From: Thermoleophilia bacterium | Lineage (GTDB): Bacteria > Actinomycetota > Thermoleophilia > Miltoncostaeales > Miltoncostaeaceae | DNA: 36,067 nucleotides | Assembly (NCBI GenBank): GCA_020438485.1 | Contig: JAGQUM010000037.1 | Coordinates: forward strand, 1 to 36,067 | Direction: 5' to 3' | In this document: piece after piece, positions 1 through 7,524 of the stretch | Position numbering within the stretch: position 1 is the first letter of the stretch | How the letters are laid out: the number at the start of each line of letters is the position of its first letter | Program-made: the position numbers and the translations under genes | Notes under the pieces: model-generated | The model's input: only the letters and a program-made list of their open reading frames with translations | Databases searched by the model: none | What the model was told of the DNA's origin: nothing

Positions 1-47
1 TTGCCCTCGTCGCCCCACTGGGCGCCCACCACCACTGTTGCCGGCAT
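1..47 (-). CDS. purA: Adenylosuccinate synthetase, N-terminal fragment (cut by window edge)
   Basis: Only the first 15 codons and part of the next lie in the window. They read MPATVVVGAQWGDEG followed by the start of a Lys codon. The VVGAQWGDEGK motif is the nearly invariant GTP-binding/catalytic start of adenylosuccinate synthetase, which joins IMP and aspartate in AMP synthesis (family knowledge). The ATG lies 4 nt after the dnaB stop codon, so it should be translated from the same transcript. The identification rests on this one very conserved motif; the rest of the gene lies to the left of the window. Confidence 0.85.
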   Translation of the reverse strand, partial: MPATVVVGAQWGDEG

Positions 48-51
48 AGGC

Positions 52-1392
52 CTACGACTCTCTCTGGACGTTGTTTCCGAACTTGGCGTACTTGCTCATG
101 AACGTCAGGCGCGCCCGGCCCGTGGGGCCGTTGCGGTTCTTGGCCAGGTTGATCTCCGCGATGCCCTTCTCCTCCTGCGGGCAGTCCGGGTTATAGTACT
201 CCTCCCGGTAAATCATCATCACCATGTCCGCATCCTGCTCGATGGCCCCCGACTCGCGCAGGTCGGACAGCATGGGGCGCTTGTCGGGACGCGAATCCGG
301 GGTGCGGTTGAGCTGCGAGAGCACCAGCACCGGCACGCCCAGGTCGCGGCCGAGCATCTTGAGGCCGCGCGATATGGTCGAGAGTTCCTGGACGCGGTTC
401 TCGTCACGGCGGCCGCTGCGTGACTCCATCAGCTGGATGTAGTCCACGACGATCATGGAGAGACCCTCGCGGCTCTTGAGCCGCCGTGCCTTCGTGCGCA
501 TCTCGCCCAGGGTCATGCCCTCGGAGTCGTCCACGTAAAGCCGGCACTTGGCCAGCGCGTCGGCGGCCCGGGTGATGCGGGGCCAGTCCTCCGGCGCCAG
601 GCGACCGGTGCGCAGGCGCTGCACGTCCATCATCGCCGCGCTGGCCAGGATGCGCTGCAGCACCTCGTCGTCGCTCATCTCCAGGCTGAATACCGCCACC
701 GTGCCGTCGTCCTGAAGCGCCACGTGCTCGGCGATGCCCAGCGCGAAGGCCGTCTTGCCCATGCTGGGCCGGGCGGCGATCACCACGAGGTTGCCCGGCC
801 GCAGGCCGCCGGTGAGCTTGTCGAGGTCCACGAAGCCGGTGGCGAGGCCCGTGATCTCCGAGCCGCTCTGGGTCGCGGCGGTGAGACGCTCCATGCTGGC
901 GATCACCAGGTCGTGGGCGCTCTTGAGGTCGCCGCGCGTGCGCTTCTGAGATAGCGCGAACACCTGGTCCTCGGCCGTCTGCACCATCTCCGCGGCCTCG
1001 CCCTCGCGCTGCTGCACCATCGTCTGGATGCGCTGGGTCATGTCCAACAGCTGGCGCTGCGTCGACGCGTCGCTGACGATCTGGGCGTACTGCTTGTAGC
1101 TGGCGCCGATGAACGGCCGCTCCATCAGGTCCAGCACGCCGTTGCGCCCGCCCGCCGTCTCCAGGTCGCCGTTCTTCTGCAGCTGCTCAACGACCAGGAG
1201 GGGCTCCATGGAGCCCCCCACCATGAACAGGTCGTTGATGGCGTCGAAGACGCGACGGTGCCCCTCGTTGTAGAAGTCCTCGGACTTCAGCAGCGACAGG
1301 GCGTCGGCCACGTTCACGGGCGAGTCCATCATGGCGGCCAGAAGCATCGCCTCGGCCTCGAGGTTGTTCGGTGGAGACGGTGTGTGGGCCAC
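52..1392 (-). CDS. dnaB: Replicative DNA helicase DnaB
   Basis: DnaB is the hexameric 5'-3' helicase that unwinds DNA at the replication fork and recruits primase. The 446-aa product has the usual N-terminal helical domain (PPNNLEAEAMLLAAMM near its start) and a RecA-like C-terminal domain. The Walker A motif ARPSMGKTAFAL lies near residue 210; the Walker B motif (MIVVDYIQLM) and the GAIEQDADMV motif follow. Length is normal and no intein is present. I chose the GTG at 1392 because GGGAGG lies 10 nt upstream and the protein then begins just before the conserved PxNxEAE motif. A GTG at 1422 is in frame and would add 10 residues. It follows rplI and directly precedes purA, forming the distal part of the rpsF operon. 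Confidence 0.97.
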   Translation of the reverse strand: MAHTPSPPNNLEAEAMLLAAMMDSPVNVADALSLLKSEDFYNEGHRRVFDAINDLFMVGGSMEPLLVVEQLQKNGDLETAGGRNGVLDLMERPFIGASYKQYAQIVSDASTQRQLLDMTQRIQTMVQQREGEAAEMVQTAEDQVFALSQKRTRGDLKSAHDLVIASMERLTAATQSGSEITGLATGFVDLDKLTGGLRPGNLVVIAARPSMGKTAFALGIAEHVALQDDGTVAVFSLEMSDDEVLQRILASAAMMDVQRLRTGRLAPEDWPRITRAADALAKCRLYVDDSEGMTLGEMRTKARRLKSREGLSMIVVDYIQLMESRSGRRDENRVQELSTISRGLKMLGRDLGVPVLVLSQLNRTPDSRPDKRPMLSDLRESGAIEQDADMVMMIYREEYYNPDCPQEEKGIAEINLAKNRNGPTGRARLTFMSKYAKFGNNVQRES

Positions 1393-1437
1393 GGTGAAGG
1401 CGCCTCCCCGGCGCCGGGCCACCCCTGTGCGGCGGGG

Positions 1438-1890
1438 CTAGTCGAGCAGCGGGCTGACGATCGTCTTGACCTCGGCGTTGAGGCCAGGCGCCAGCTCGAC
1501 CGGAACCGTGTACGTTCCCACCGCGCGGATGGCGGGCTCGACCATCACCTTGTGGCGGTCCACCTTGATCTTGCGGGCCTCGAAGATCGCGTCGGCCACG
1601 TCGCCGGCCGTGATCGACCCGAACAGGCGGCCGTCGTCACCGGCCTTCGCCTTCAGCGTGAGGATGGTGCGGTTCAGCAGGTCGACCTGCTCGGCCGCCT
1701 GCTCGCGGAGCCTCTCCTCCTGCACCTTGCGTCGCTCCTCGCGCCGCAGGACCTCGGCGACGCGCCCCGCCGTGGCCTCCTCGGCCAGGCCGCGCGGCTG
1801 GAGGTAGTTGCGCATGTAGCCGCGCGCGACCGAGACCACCGTCCCGGCGTCGCCCAGCCCGTCCACGTCCTTGAGAAGAATCGCCTGCAT
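1438..1890 (-). CDS. rplI: 50S ribosomal protein bL9
   Basis: This 150-aa protein starts MQAILLKDVDGLGDAG and continues with VARGYMRNYLQPRGLA, the rRNA-binding N-terminal signature of bL9. A long charged connecting helix (REERRKVQEERLREQAAEQ) and a C-terminal domain with GRLFGSIT follow. bL9 binds 23S rRNA at the base of the L1 stalk and extends away from the ribosome, helping to maintain frame and spacing in polysomes (family knowledge). The ATG at 1890 lies 25 nt after the ssb stop. In many bacteria rpsR sits between ssb and rplI, but there is no room for it here. Length and domain layout are normal. Confidence 0.97.
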   Translation of the reverse strand: MQAILLKDVDGLGDAGTVVSVARGYMRNYLQPRGLAEEATAGRVAEVLRREERRKVQEERLREQAAEQVDLLNRTILTLKAKAGDDGRLFGSITAGDVADAIFEARKIKVDRHKVMVEPAIRAVGTYTVPVELAPGLNAEVKTIVSPLLD

Positions 1891-1915
1891 CTGGTCGGCC
1901 CTCGGCCCTTTCGTT

Positions 1916-2401
1916 CTAGAACGGAATGTCGTCGTCGTCGGCGGGCGCCCGCATGTCGGACGTGTCGACCGCCAGGTCGGGCGGGCGCTGCTGGCCGTGC
2001 GGCGCGGGCGGCGCGCTCCAGCCCTGGCCACCGCCGGACGAGTAGCCGCCCCCGCCGCCCTCGTCTCCGCGACTGTCAAGGAAGAAGATGTCGTTGGCCA
2101 CCACCTCGACGGCCTGCCGCTTGTTGCCGTCCTGCCCATCCCACTCGCGCCACTGCAGGCGGCCGTCGACGCCGATGCGGCGGCCCTTTGCCAGGTACTG
2201 CGACGCGGTCTCGGCCTGGCGGCCGAACACCGTGACGTCGAAGTAGTTGGGCTTGTCGGTCCAGTTGCCGCCCTCGTCGCGTCCCCGGCTGGTGACGGCC
2301 AGGCGGATGCTGCAGATGGCGTTGCCGCCGGACGTGTGGCGCAACTCAGGGTCGCGGGTGAGGCGCCCGACGAGCGTCACCCTGTTGAGATCGGCCGGCA
2401 T
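1916..2401 (-). CDS. ssb: Single-stranded DNA-binding protein
   Basis: This 161-aa SSB begins MPADLNRVTLVGRLTRDPEL, the first strand of the OB fold. Further OB-fold signatures are GRQAETASQYLAKGRRIGVD and LQWREWDGQDGNKR. A Gly/Ser-rich linker leads to the acidic tip DDDDIPF, the conserved tail through which SSB recruits replication and repair proteins. The protein coats single-stranded DNA as a tetramer. It lies 5 nt downstream of rpsF and is followed by rplI, so its expression is tied to the ribosomal-protein operon. The intact tail and full OB fold make the assignment firm. Confidence 0.97.
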   Translation of the reverse strand: MPADLNRVTLVGRLTRDPELRHTSGGNAICSIRLAVTSRGRDEGGNWTDKPNYFDVTVFGRQAETASQYLAKGRRIGVDGRLQWREWDGQDGNKRQAVEVVANDIFFLDSRGDEGGGGGYSSGGGQGWSAPPAPHGQQRPPDLAVDTSDMRAPADDDDIPF

Positions 2402-2407
2402 GGCGCG

Positions 2408-2827
2408 CTAGACCCGGGCCCGGCGCGGACCGCGGGGACCGCCGCGCCCGCGCTCGCCACCACGACTGGGGCGCTCGCCCTCGGGGCGGTCGTCGTTGGG
2501 CAGCGGTGCGCCCGTCGCCTTGGCCCGCTCGGCCTCGACGCGACTGTGCCGGATGACCTGGTGGCGGATCACCACGTCCTTGTTGATGCCCATGATGCGC
2601 TCGGCCTCGGCCACCGGCGCGACCTCCGCGGAGCACGTGAGGACGACGTAGCGACCGTCGGCCTTCTTGTCCATGGCGTACGCCAGCTTGCGGCGCCCCC
2701 AGTCATCGACATGGTCGATGGTGCCGCCCCCCTCGCGGAGGATGCCCTGCACCCGCTCCAGCATCTCCTGCTGGCGCTCCTCGTCCGCGTCGGGGTTCAG
2801 GATGATCATGATCTCGTAGGGAGTGAT
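2408..2827 (-). CDS. rpsF: 30S ribosomal protein bS6, apparent AUC start
   Basis: bS6 binds uS15/bS18 and the central domain of 16S rRNA. The recognisable product begins TPYEIMIILNPDADEERQQ and contains WGRRKLAYAMDKKADGRYVV, both diagnostic, with a basic Arg/Gly-rich tail of about 35 residues. No ATG, GTG, TTG or CTG lies in frame just before the conserved YEIM strand. The codon in the right place is ATC at 2827-2825, with GGAGG 6 nt upstream. The nearest canonical in-frame start is at 2983, upstream of the apparent TATAGT -10 element, so it should not be in the mRNA. An internal ATG 15 nt downstream would delete most of strand 1. I therefore mark the ATC as start (139 aa); gene identity is firm, the start codon is inference. 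It heads the operon. Confidence 0.93.
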   Translation of the reverse strand: MTPYEIMIILNPDADEERQQEMLERVQGILREGGGTIDHVDDWGRRKLAYAMDKKADGRYVVLTCSAEVAPVAEAERIMGINKDVVIRHQVIRHSRVEAERAKATGAPLPNDDRPEGERPSRGGERGRGGPRGPRRARV

Positions 2828-2896
2828 GCCCGGCCTCCAGCGGTTCCTGAAAAAGTTGGTCGCGTCGCCCCGGTTTCCCGGTCCGGCAAGCGCGAC

Positions 2897-2902
2897 ACTA
2901 TA
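2897..2902 (-). promoter_or_regulatory. Probable -10 element of the rpsF operon
   Basis: The hexamer TATAGT, preceded by TGG, reads on the minus strand about 70 nt before the proposed rpsF start. No convincing -35 box is visible at 17 nt. The position implies a leader of about 60 nt, long enough for bS6-type feedback binding, although I see no clear structure for that. Confidence 0.5.
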
Positions 2903-3002
2903 CCAGCGTGTGTGCCCAGGGGCACGCGCGTCGTGACGGCAGTGTGCCGGCGACGGCGGTGCGGGCGTACCCGCGGCGCCCACGATCGTCCGTGCGCGCG
3001 TC

Positions 3003-3008
3003 TATCGT
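3003..3008 (+). promoter_or_regulatory. Leaderless-type -10 element
   Basis: TATCGT lies 7 nt before the ATG at 3016, the spacing expected when transcription starts at or next to the start codon. There is no Shine-Dalgarno sequence, consistent with a leaderless mRNA. Confidence 0.45.
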
Positions 3009-3015
3009 TCGGCGC

Positions 3016-3360
3016 ATGGGACTGGGCCTCAGGTGGAGCACGTCGGCGCTCGTGGGCGTCGCCGCCGGCGCGGGCGCAGCGCTGGCCCGGGCGCGCCGCC
3101 CCCGGCGCGCGGCGATGCCGCCCCGCACCTCTGTCGGGGTCGACGGGCTGGGGGAGTTCCCGGCCGACGACGTCGATCCGACCGCTTCCGCGCCCGCCCG
3201 CGTGCCCGAGCTGTCCGCTCCCCCCGGGGCCCCCGACCCCGGCGGCGACGAGGCGTCCGCCGCCGCCGGCGACGCCATCCGGGCCCTCGACGAGGCGCGC
3301 GCCCGCCTGCGCCGCAGAGCCGACGAGCTTGCGCGCGAGATGGGGATGCAGGACGGCTGA
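3016..3360 (+). CDS. Small N-terminally anchored hypothetical protein
   Basis: I do not recognise a family for this 114-aa protein. It has one N-terminal hydrophobic helix (residues about 7-25, STSALVGVAAGAGAALA) followed by an Arg patch, which predicts an anchor with the rest in the cytoplasm. A Pro/Ala/Asp-rich linker leads to a charged C-terminal helix (AIRALDEARARLRRRADELA) that could form a coiled coil. The ATG at 3016 fits a TATCGT -10 element 7 nt upstream. Its end overlaps the proposed TTG start of the metallophosphoesterase, so the two may be co-translated. Codon use matches neighbouring genes. Confidence 0.6.
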   Translation: MGLGLRWSTSALVGVAAGAGAALARARRPRRAAMPPRTSVGVDGLGEFPADDVDPTASAPARVPELSAPPGAPDPGGDEASAAAGDAIRALDEARARLRRRADELAREMGMQDG

Positions 3361-4183
3361 CACTCGGCTCCTGGCCCTGGGTGCGCTGGCCGCGGCGCTC
3401 GCCGGGTCCGCGACGGCCACGGCCGCGCCCGCCGGCGTGCACTTCGCCGTGAAGGGTGACTGGGGCGCGGGCACGAACGCGCAGGCCGCCGTCACGCGGC
3501 GCATGTGTGCCGTCAACCGTCGCGCGCCGTTCGCGTTCGTGCTCACGACGGGCGACAACTTCTACTCGCCGGACGGGGTTGCGACACCGGGCAACTTCTC
3601 GACGCCCGAGGCCTGCCTGCTGCGCGCGGGGGTGCGCTGGCGGGCCGCATGGGGCAACCACGACCTGGGCGGTGACGGCACCGCCACCGCGCTGGCCTCC
3701 CCCGCGCGTCGCTACCGCTTCGCCCAGGAGCCGCTGCTCGTCGTGGTGCTCGACGGCAACAACCCCGCGGACCCCGCGCAGCGGCGGTTCCTCGAGAACT
3801 CCCTGCGCGCGTCGCGCCGGCCCGTCCGGATCGTGGTGTTCCACCAGCCCGCGTTCACGGCCGGGCTGCACGCCCCCGGGGAGCAGCAGCAGCTTCGTTG
3901 GGTCCCGCTGCTGCGCCGCTACCGGGTGTCGCTGGTGCTGCAGGGCCACAACCACGCGTACGAGCGCATCGTCCGCGACGGCGTGACGTACATCACGACG
4001 GGCGGCGGCGGAGCGGACCTCTACCCCTGCGTGCGACCCACGCGGGGGCTGCGGCGGTGCGTGATGACCCACCACTTCCTCGACGTCGTGGCCGTCCCCG
4101 GCGGCCTGAGGGTCCGGGCGATCGCCGCGGACGGCACCACCATCGAGCGGTTGCGCCTGCCCGCCCGCCCGGTGACGTCCTAG
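3329..4183 (+). CDS. Secreted calcineurin-like metallophosphoesterase (acid-phosphatase type)
   Basis: The 284-aa product has the five metal-ligand blocks of the calcineurin-like fold in order: VKGDWG, TTGDNFY, WGNHD, VVFHQP and QGHNHAYER. The GDxG/GDNFY/GNHD spacing resembles the small tartrate-resistant (purple) acid phosphatases, which hydrolyse phosphomonoesters with a two-metal centre (family knowledge). An N-terminal hydrophobic segment ending ATATAAPA looks like a cleavable signal peptide, so the enzyme is probably exported. No ATG or GTG fits; the TTG at 3329, inside the end of the preceding gene, gives a complete signal peptide and suggests translational coupling. The exact substrate cannot be read from sequence. 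It could scavenge organic phosphate alongside PhoA and PstSCAB elsewhere in the window. Confidence 0.85.
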   Translation: MRARWGCRTADTRLLALGALAAALAGSATATAAPAGVHFAVKGDWGAGTNAQAAVTRRMCAVNRRAPFAFVLTTGDNFYSPDGVATPGNFSTPEACLLRAGVRWRAAWGNHDLGGDGTATALASPARRYRFAQEPLLVVVLDGNNPADPAQRRFLENSLRASRRPVRIVVFHQPAFTAGLHAPGEQQQLRWVPLLRRYRVSLVLQGHNHAYERIVRDGVTYITTGGGGADLYPCVRPTRGLRRCVMTHHFLDVVAVPGGLRVRAIAADGTTIERLRLPARPVTS

Positions 4184-4609
4184 GCGTCGCGATCACGCAC
4201 GTTGGGGGCGGTGGCCCGGCGCCGGGTGGGGTTTCCAGGCGGGGACGCCGTCGGCGCCTCGCGTGCACCGGGGGGTTTACCGGCACATGGGTCACGCCGG
4301 GCCTGCCCAGGTTGGCCGACGGCCATCCCGTTGGTCATCCGCCGCCGGTCGCGTCGAGGCCCGACGGTCGCTGGCGGCCCGTTTTCCGATCGTGAATCCC
4401 CAGCCGCCTCCGAACGGGAGATGGCACGCCTGGAGCGAGAGCTGCGCGAGCGCTGAAGGGCCGGCCGACCGGCGCATCGGCCGATTCGTCGCAGCCCTCA
4501 GTTCCGGCGACTCGTTCGCCGATGCAGAGGTGCTTGCAGGCGACCGCGAGAGGGAAACGATGAACAACCCGAGCCTTGTGCCGACGCCGGCCGGACGGAG
4601 GGTGACGTC
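4184..4609 (+). other. Intergenic region before the chemoreceptor gene
   Basis: These 426 bases hold no gene I can support. A 12-bp palindrome CCCGGCGCCGGG lies near 4216-4227 and may belong to a terminator for the upstream gene, though it has no T tract. One open frame reaching 4619 has protein-like composition in its last 50 codons, but it has no convincing start and matches nothing I recognise. Near the right end an ATG at 4560 opens a 19-codon frame that overlaps the chemoreceptor start by 10 nt; it could be a leader peptide. No riboswitch fold was evident. Confidence 0.5.
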
Positions 4610-6082
4610 ATGGGCCTGATCCGCACAGGTGGGGGAGACGGAGGGCTCCTGGGGGCTCTCGCCGCCATCCGCGACGGCGACCTCACCCGCCGCATCACGC
4701 CATCGGGGGCGGTGACCAACGCCGCCGCGGCCGCTTTCAACGCGGCGCTCGACCGGATCGACCACGTATTGGGCAGGGCGTCCGGCGACGTGGAGTCACT
4801 GGGTCGCTCGGCGCGGGAGATGGTGGACGCCAGCGGCCAGGCGCGCGTGTCGGTCGACGAGATCGCCACCGGCATCGAGCAGGTCGCCACCGGCGCGTCG
4901 GATCAGGCCGAGTCGGCCGAGCGGGTCGCCGCCAACGTGGAACAGATTCAGCAGGGATTGGCGGGCGTCTCCCACGAGGGGCAGGGCGCCGTGGAAGGGA
5001 TGTCGCGCGCCGACGAGGCCGCCCGCGACGGCGCCGCGTTGCTCACCTCCGCCGGGCAGGCGATGGACGAGATCACCCGCGCGGTGCGATCCTCCACGGA
5101 GGTGGTGACACGGCTCGGCGAACGCGCCGAGCAGATCGACGCGATCGTCGAGACGATCCGGCGGATCGCCGACCAGACCAACCTGCTGGCGCTCAACGCC
5201 GCCATCGAGGCGGCCCGCGCGGGCGAGCAGGGACGTGGCTTCGCGGTCGTCGCCGACGAGGTGCGTGACCTGGCGGGCGACACCGGTGAGCAGGTCGGCT
5301 CGATCTCGTCCATCGTGGCGGAGATCCAGGCCGAGGCGCGTGACGCGATCGCCGCGGCCGAGGCCGGTATGGCGGCGGTGGACGCGGGATCGCAGCGCAT
5401 GAACTCGGTGGCCGAGGCCTTCGAGACCATCCGCACCCGCTCGAGCGAGGCGTCGGAGCGCGTGCGCGGGGTCGCATCGTCCGCGGCCGCGCTGGGGACG
5501 ATGGCGCAGGAGGCTCGCGACGACACCGCCGCGGTCGCCGCCGTGGCACAGCAGAGCGCGGCGGCCGCGCAGGAGGTCGCCGCGTCGACCCACGAGGCAT
5601 CGCGCAGCGTGTCGCTGCTGGAGGGTGCCGCGTCGATGGTGTCGGCCACCGCCGGCCAGCTCGGAACCCTGATGGGCGACGTCACGGTGAGCCCCACCGG
5701 GCACGCCGAAATCGGTGCCGATGCCGAGCTCGCCAGCGTCGCCGATGCCGCGCTGGCGGCTCACGCCGCGTGGAGGGGCCGCCTGCAGGCGGCCATCGAA
5801 ACCGGATCGAGCGACGCGGACCCCGCAACGGTGGCCCTCGACAACGTCTGTCCGTTCGGTGGATGGCTCTACGGGGCAGGCGCGCAGCACTCGAGCGACG
5901 ATCGCTACGAGGAGGTGCGTGCGTTGCACGCGCGGTTCCACGAGGTGGCCGGCACGGTGCTGGGCCTGGCCCTGGCAGGCCGTGCCGACGACGCGCGCCA
6001 GGCGATCGCGGTCGGCAGCGAGTTCCACACGGTGTCGGCAACGCTGTCCGGGACCCTCAGCGAATGGGCCAGGCAGGCGTAG
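4610..6082 (+). CDS. Soluble methyl-accepting chemotaxis protein with C-terminal CZB zinc domain
   Basis: The 490-aa protein has no signal peptide or membrane segment, so it should be a cytoplasmic chemoreceptor. Residues 10-50 resemble the end of a HAMP domain ([17 protein letters not shown]). A long coiled-coil signalling domain follows, whose hairpin tip ([20 protein letters not shown], about 187-222) binds CheA/CheW. The C-terminal part carries the chemoreceptor zinc-binding (CZB) signature: His385, Cys414 in [12 protein letters not shown], His440 and His444 in HARFH. This 3His/1Cys site binds zinc and, in studied CZB receptors, responds to zinc or hypochlorite (family knowledge). GGAGGG lies 6 nt before the ATG. 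No other chemotaxis or flagellar gene is nearby. Confidence 0.93.
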   Translation: MGLIRTGGGDGGLLGALAAIRDGDLTRRITPSGAVTNAAAAAFNAALDRIDHVLGRASGDVESLGRSAREMVDASGQARVSVDEIATGIEQVATGASDQAESAERVAANVEQIQQGLAGVSHEGQGAVEGMSRADEAARDGAALLTSAGQAMDEITRAVRSSTEVVTRLGERAEQIDAIVETIRRIADQTNLLALNAAIEAARAGEQGRGFAVVADEVRDLAGDTGEQVGSISSIVAEIQAEARDAIAAAEAGMAAVDAGSQRMNSVAEAFETIRTRSSEASERVRGVASSAAALGTMAQEARDDTAAVAAVAQQSAAAAQEVAASTHEASRSVSLLEGAASMVSATAGQLGTLMGDVTVSPTGHAEIGADAELASVADAALAAHAAWRGRLQAAIETGSSDADPATVALDNVCPFGGWLYGAGAQHSSDDRYEEVRALHARFHEVAGTVLGLALAGRADDARQAIAVGSEFHTVSATLSGTLSEWARQA

Positions 6083-6092
6083 GCCGCCGCCG

Positions 6093-6120
6093 CCGTGAGT
6101 GGCCCCGCGGCCACTCACGG
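6093..6120 (+). terminator. Perfect 12-bp hairpin after the chemoreceptor gene
   Basis: CCGTGAGTGGCC (6093-6104) pairs perfectly with GGCCACTCACGG (6109-6120) across a 4-nt loop, starting 11 nt after the stop codon. There is no T tract, as is common in high-GC actinobacteria. Confidence 0.75.
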
Positions 6121-6179
6121 CGTTCGCCGAGACGGGCTCATGACGCGCGGACCGCTATCCGCACGTCGAAGGAGCCCCG

Positions 6180-6431
6180 ATGGGCAGCACCGCCACCTGC
6201 TGGGCGAAGACCGTATCCATACCCGCTCGCACAGCATCGCCGCCGGTCTTCCGAGCCCCATGCCGCCCCCGCCGGGACCCGACGGTACCCCCGGCATGCC
6301 GACCTTCCGTCCTCCCGACGGAGCAGATCGGCCAGGAGGTGAGCGAGGACCGCTGGGCCGGGGTGCCCGACCGGTGCGTCCGCGCGGTCGTTGCTGATGG
6401 GGATCGACGGGACAGCCGCTCCTCCAGGTGA
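6180..6431 (+). CDS. Possible small protein, unknown
   Basis: An 83-codon frame starts at an ATG preceded by AAGGAG at 5-nt spacing, one of the better ribosome-binding sites in the window. The N-terminal half is Cys/Pro/Arg-rich and not convincing as protein. The second half (EQIGQEVSEDRWAGVPDRCV) is amphipathic and has the local codon bias. It may be real, a degraded gene remnant, or chance in GC-rich DNA. I recognise no family and assign no function. Confidence 0.25.
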   Translation: MGSTATCWAKTVSIPARTASPPVFRAPCRPRRDPTVPPACRPSVLPTEQIGQEVSEDRWAGVPDRCVRAVVADGDRRDSRSSR

Positions 6432-6819
6432 CCGGTTCGGCCGAGGCGGCCCGGACGGCGTAGTCGGGTGCCCGCGTCGGTTCGGGCCTTCAGGTCTGGC
6501 GGGGATGGATCGCCCGACGGGTCGGGTGATCCCGCCTGCGCGTACGCGTCCCGCCCGGCGGGCTGGTGCCTGGCGATGTCAAGGAACCCGGCCGGGCGCC
6601 CGATGGCGCCGAGGCCCGCCTCCGCGAGCGCGTCCCGACCGCGATCTCCGGGCAGACGCCCGGCCGCACCGGCCGCACCCCGCCCTGCTCACCCCGGGCG
6701 CGGCCGGACAACCCCACCCGCACCGCGGCCCCCGGCGACCGCGGCCACCCCCACGACTACCGCCGCCGCCATCCGGCCATCGGCACCCCACCCATGCGTT
6801 GCGCCGGCGACCCGCCGGG
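6432..6819. other. Intergenic stretch with no supported gene
   Basis: About 390 bases of very GC-rich, low-complexity sequence lie downstream of the regulator pair. Open frames exist in several phases, but their translations are Pro/Arg/Ala-rich and lack any start with a ribosome-binding site. I see no RNA gene or clear terminator. Confidence 0.5.
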
Positions 6820-7524
6820 TCACCACACCTCGCGGCGGACCCGGGCGGCGTCAGGGGCCGCCCGCGGCGCGGGGCGGTGCTCCCCCGCGTGGCGGGCGCC
6901 GCGCCCGGCCACCGCGGCGGCCCACGCGGTGGCCACGCGCACGGTGAGCTGGCTCATTGCGCCGACCAGCTCGTGGCGCGCGCCCTCGTCGAGCGTGGTC
7001 AGGGCGCGGTCGAGCGCGCGCTCCAGCGCCAGGCTGCCGCCGAGCGTCACGTCCGCCGAGCTTCCGGCAAGCCCGTGCCCGCGCCCGTACACCTCTGCGC
7101 GTTCGAGCGCGTCGGCCAGGTTGCCCGACTCGAACGCGTCGGCCAGCGCATCCATCCACGCGCGCACCACGGCGCGGCGATCCGCGGGCGGCAGGCGGCG
7201 GAACGCCACCTCGGCGGTGCCCTCCACGAGCGACTCGACCTCCTCGGCCACGCGTGTCGCGCGCTCGCGGACGACGGCCGCGAGGGCCGGCGAGCGGGTG
7301 ACGCGGGCCGTGACGCGCCGCGCCGGCCGCGTCGGACGGGAGGGTTGCTGGGCCAGCCATTGGCGCAGGGCCTCGGGGTCGAACCGCCGGTGGCCGCCCG
7401 CCGTGCGGACGTGGGGGATGCGGTCCTCGCTGGCCCACAGGCGGAGCGTGCTGGGGCTGACCCCGAGCGCGCGGGCGGCGCCGGACACCGAGAGCCACGG
7501 GCCGTCCGCCCGGCGCGGGCTCAT
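6820..7524 (-). CDS. GGHRRF-type HTH regulator B (tandem paralogue)
   Basis: The 234-aa product has an N-terminal MerR/excisionase-like winged-helix domain: LSVSGAARALGVSPSTLRLW, then HVRTAGGHRRFDPEALRQWL. The RTxGGHRRF wing is typical of MerR-superfamily and BldC-like DNA-binding domains. Residues about 85-215 form an all-helical domain with no cobalamin-binding signature; blocks such as AFESGNLADALERAEVYGRG resemble the helical input domains of RsbR-type proteins, but that is only a weak visual likeness. The tail is Arg/Pro/Ala-rich. Its ATG overlaps the stop of the upstream paralogue (ATGA), so the two are co-translated and may act as a heterodimer. Target genes and signal are unknown. Confidence 0.8.
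   Translation of the reverse strand: MSPRRADGPWLSVSGAARALGVSPSTLRLWASEDRIPHVRTAGGHRRFDPEALRQWLAQQPSRPTRPARRVTARVTRSPALAAVVRERATRVAEEVESLVEGTAEVAFRRLPPADRRAVVRAWMDALADAFESGNLADALERAEVYGRGHGLAGSSADVTLGGSLALERALDRALTTLDEGARHELVGAMSQLTVRVATAWAAAVAGRGARHAGEHRPAPRAAPDAARVRREVW

Noticed and set aside
52-1392. An intein in dnaB
   Set aside because: DnaB often hosts inteins, but here the Walker A region and all downstream motifs are contiguous at normal length.
4498-4525. A FliA-like promoter (GCCGATGC with CTCAGTTC upstream) before the chemoreceptor gene
   Set aside because: The spacer is 13 nt rather than 11 and the -35 half matches poorly; too weak to call.
4560-4619. A 19-codon frame MNNPSLVP ending inside the chemoreceptor start
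   Set aside because: The ribosome-binding site is modest and there is no attenuator-like structure; mentioned only as a possibility in the intergenic entry.
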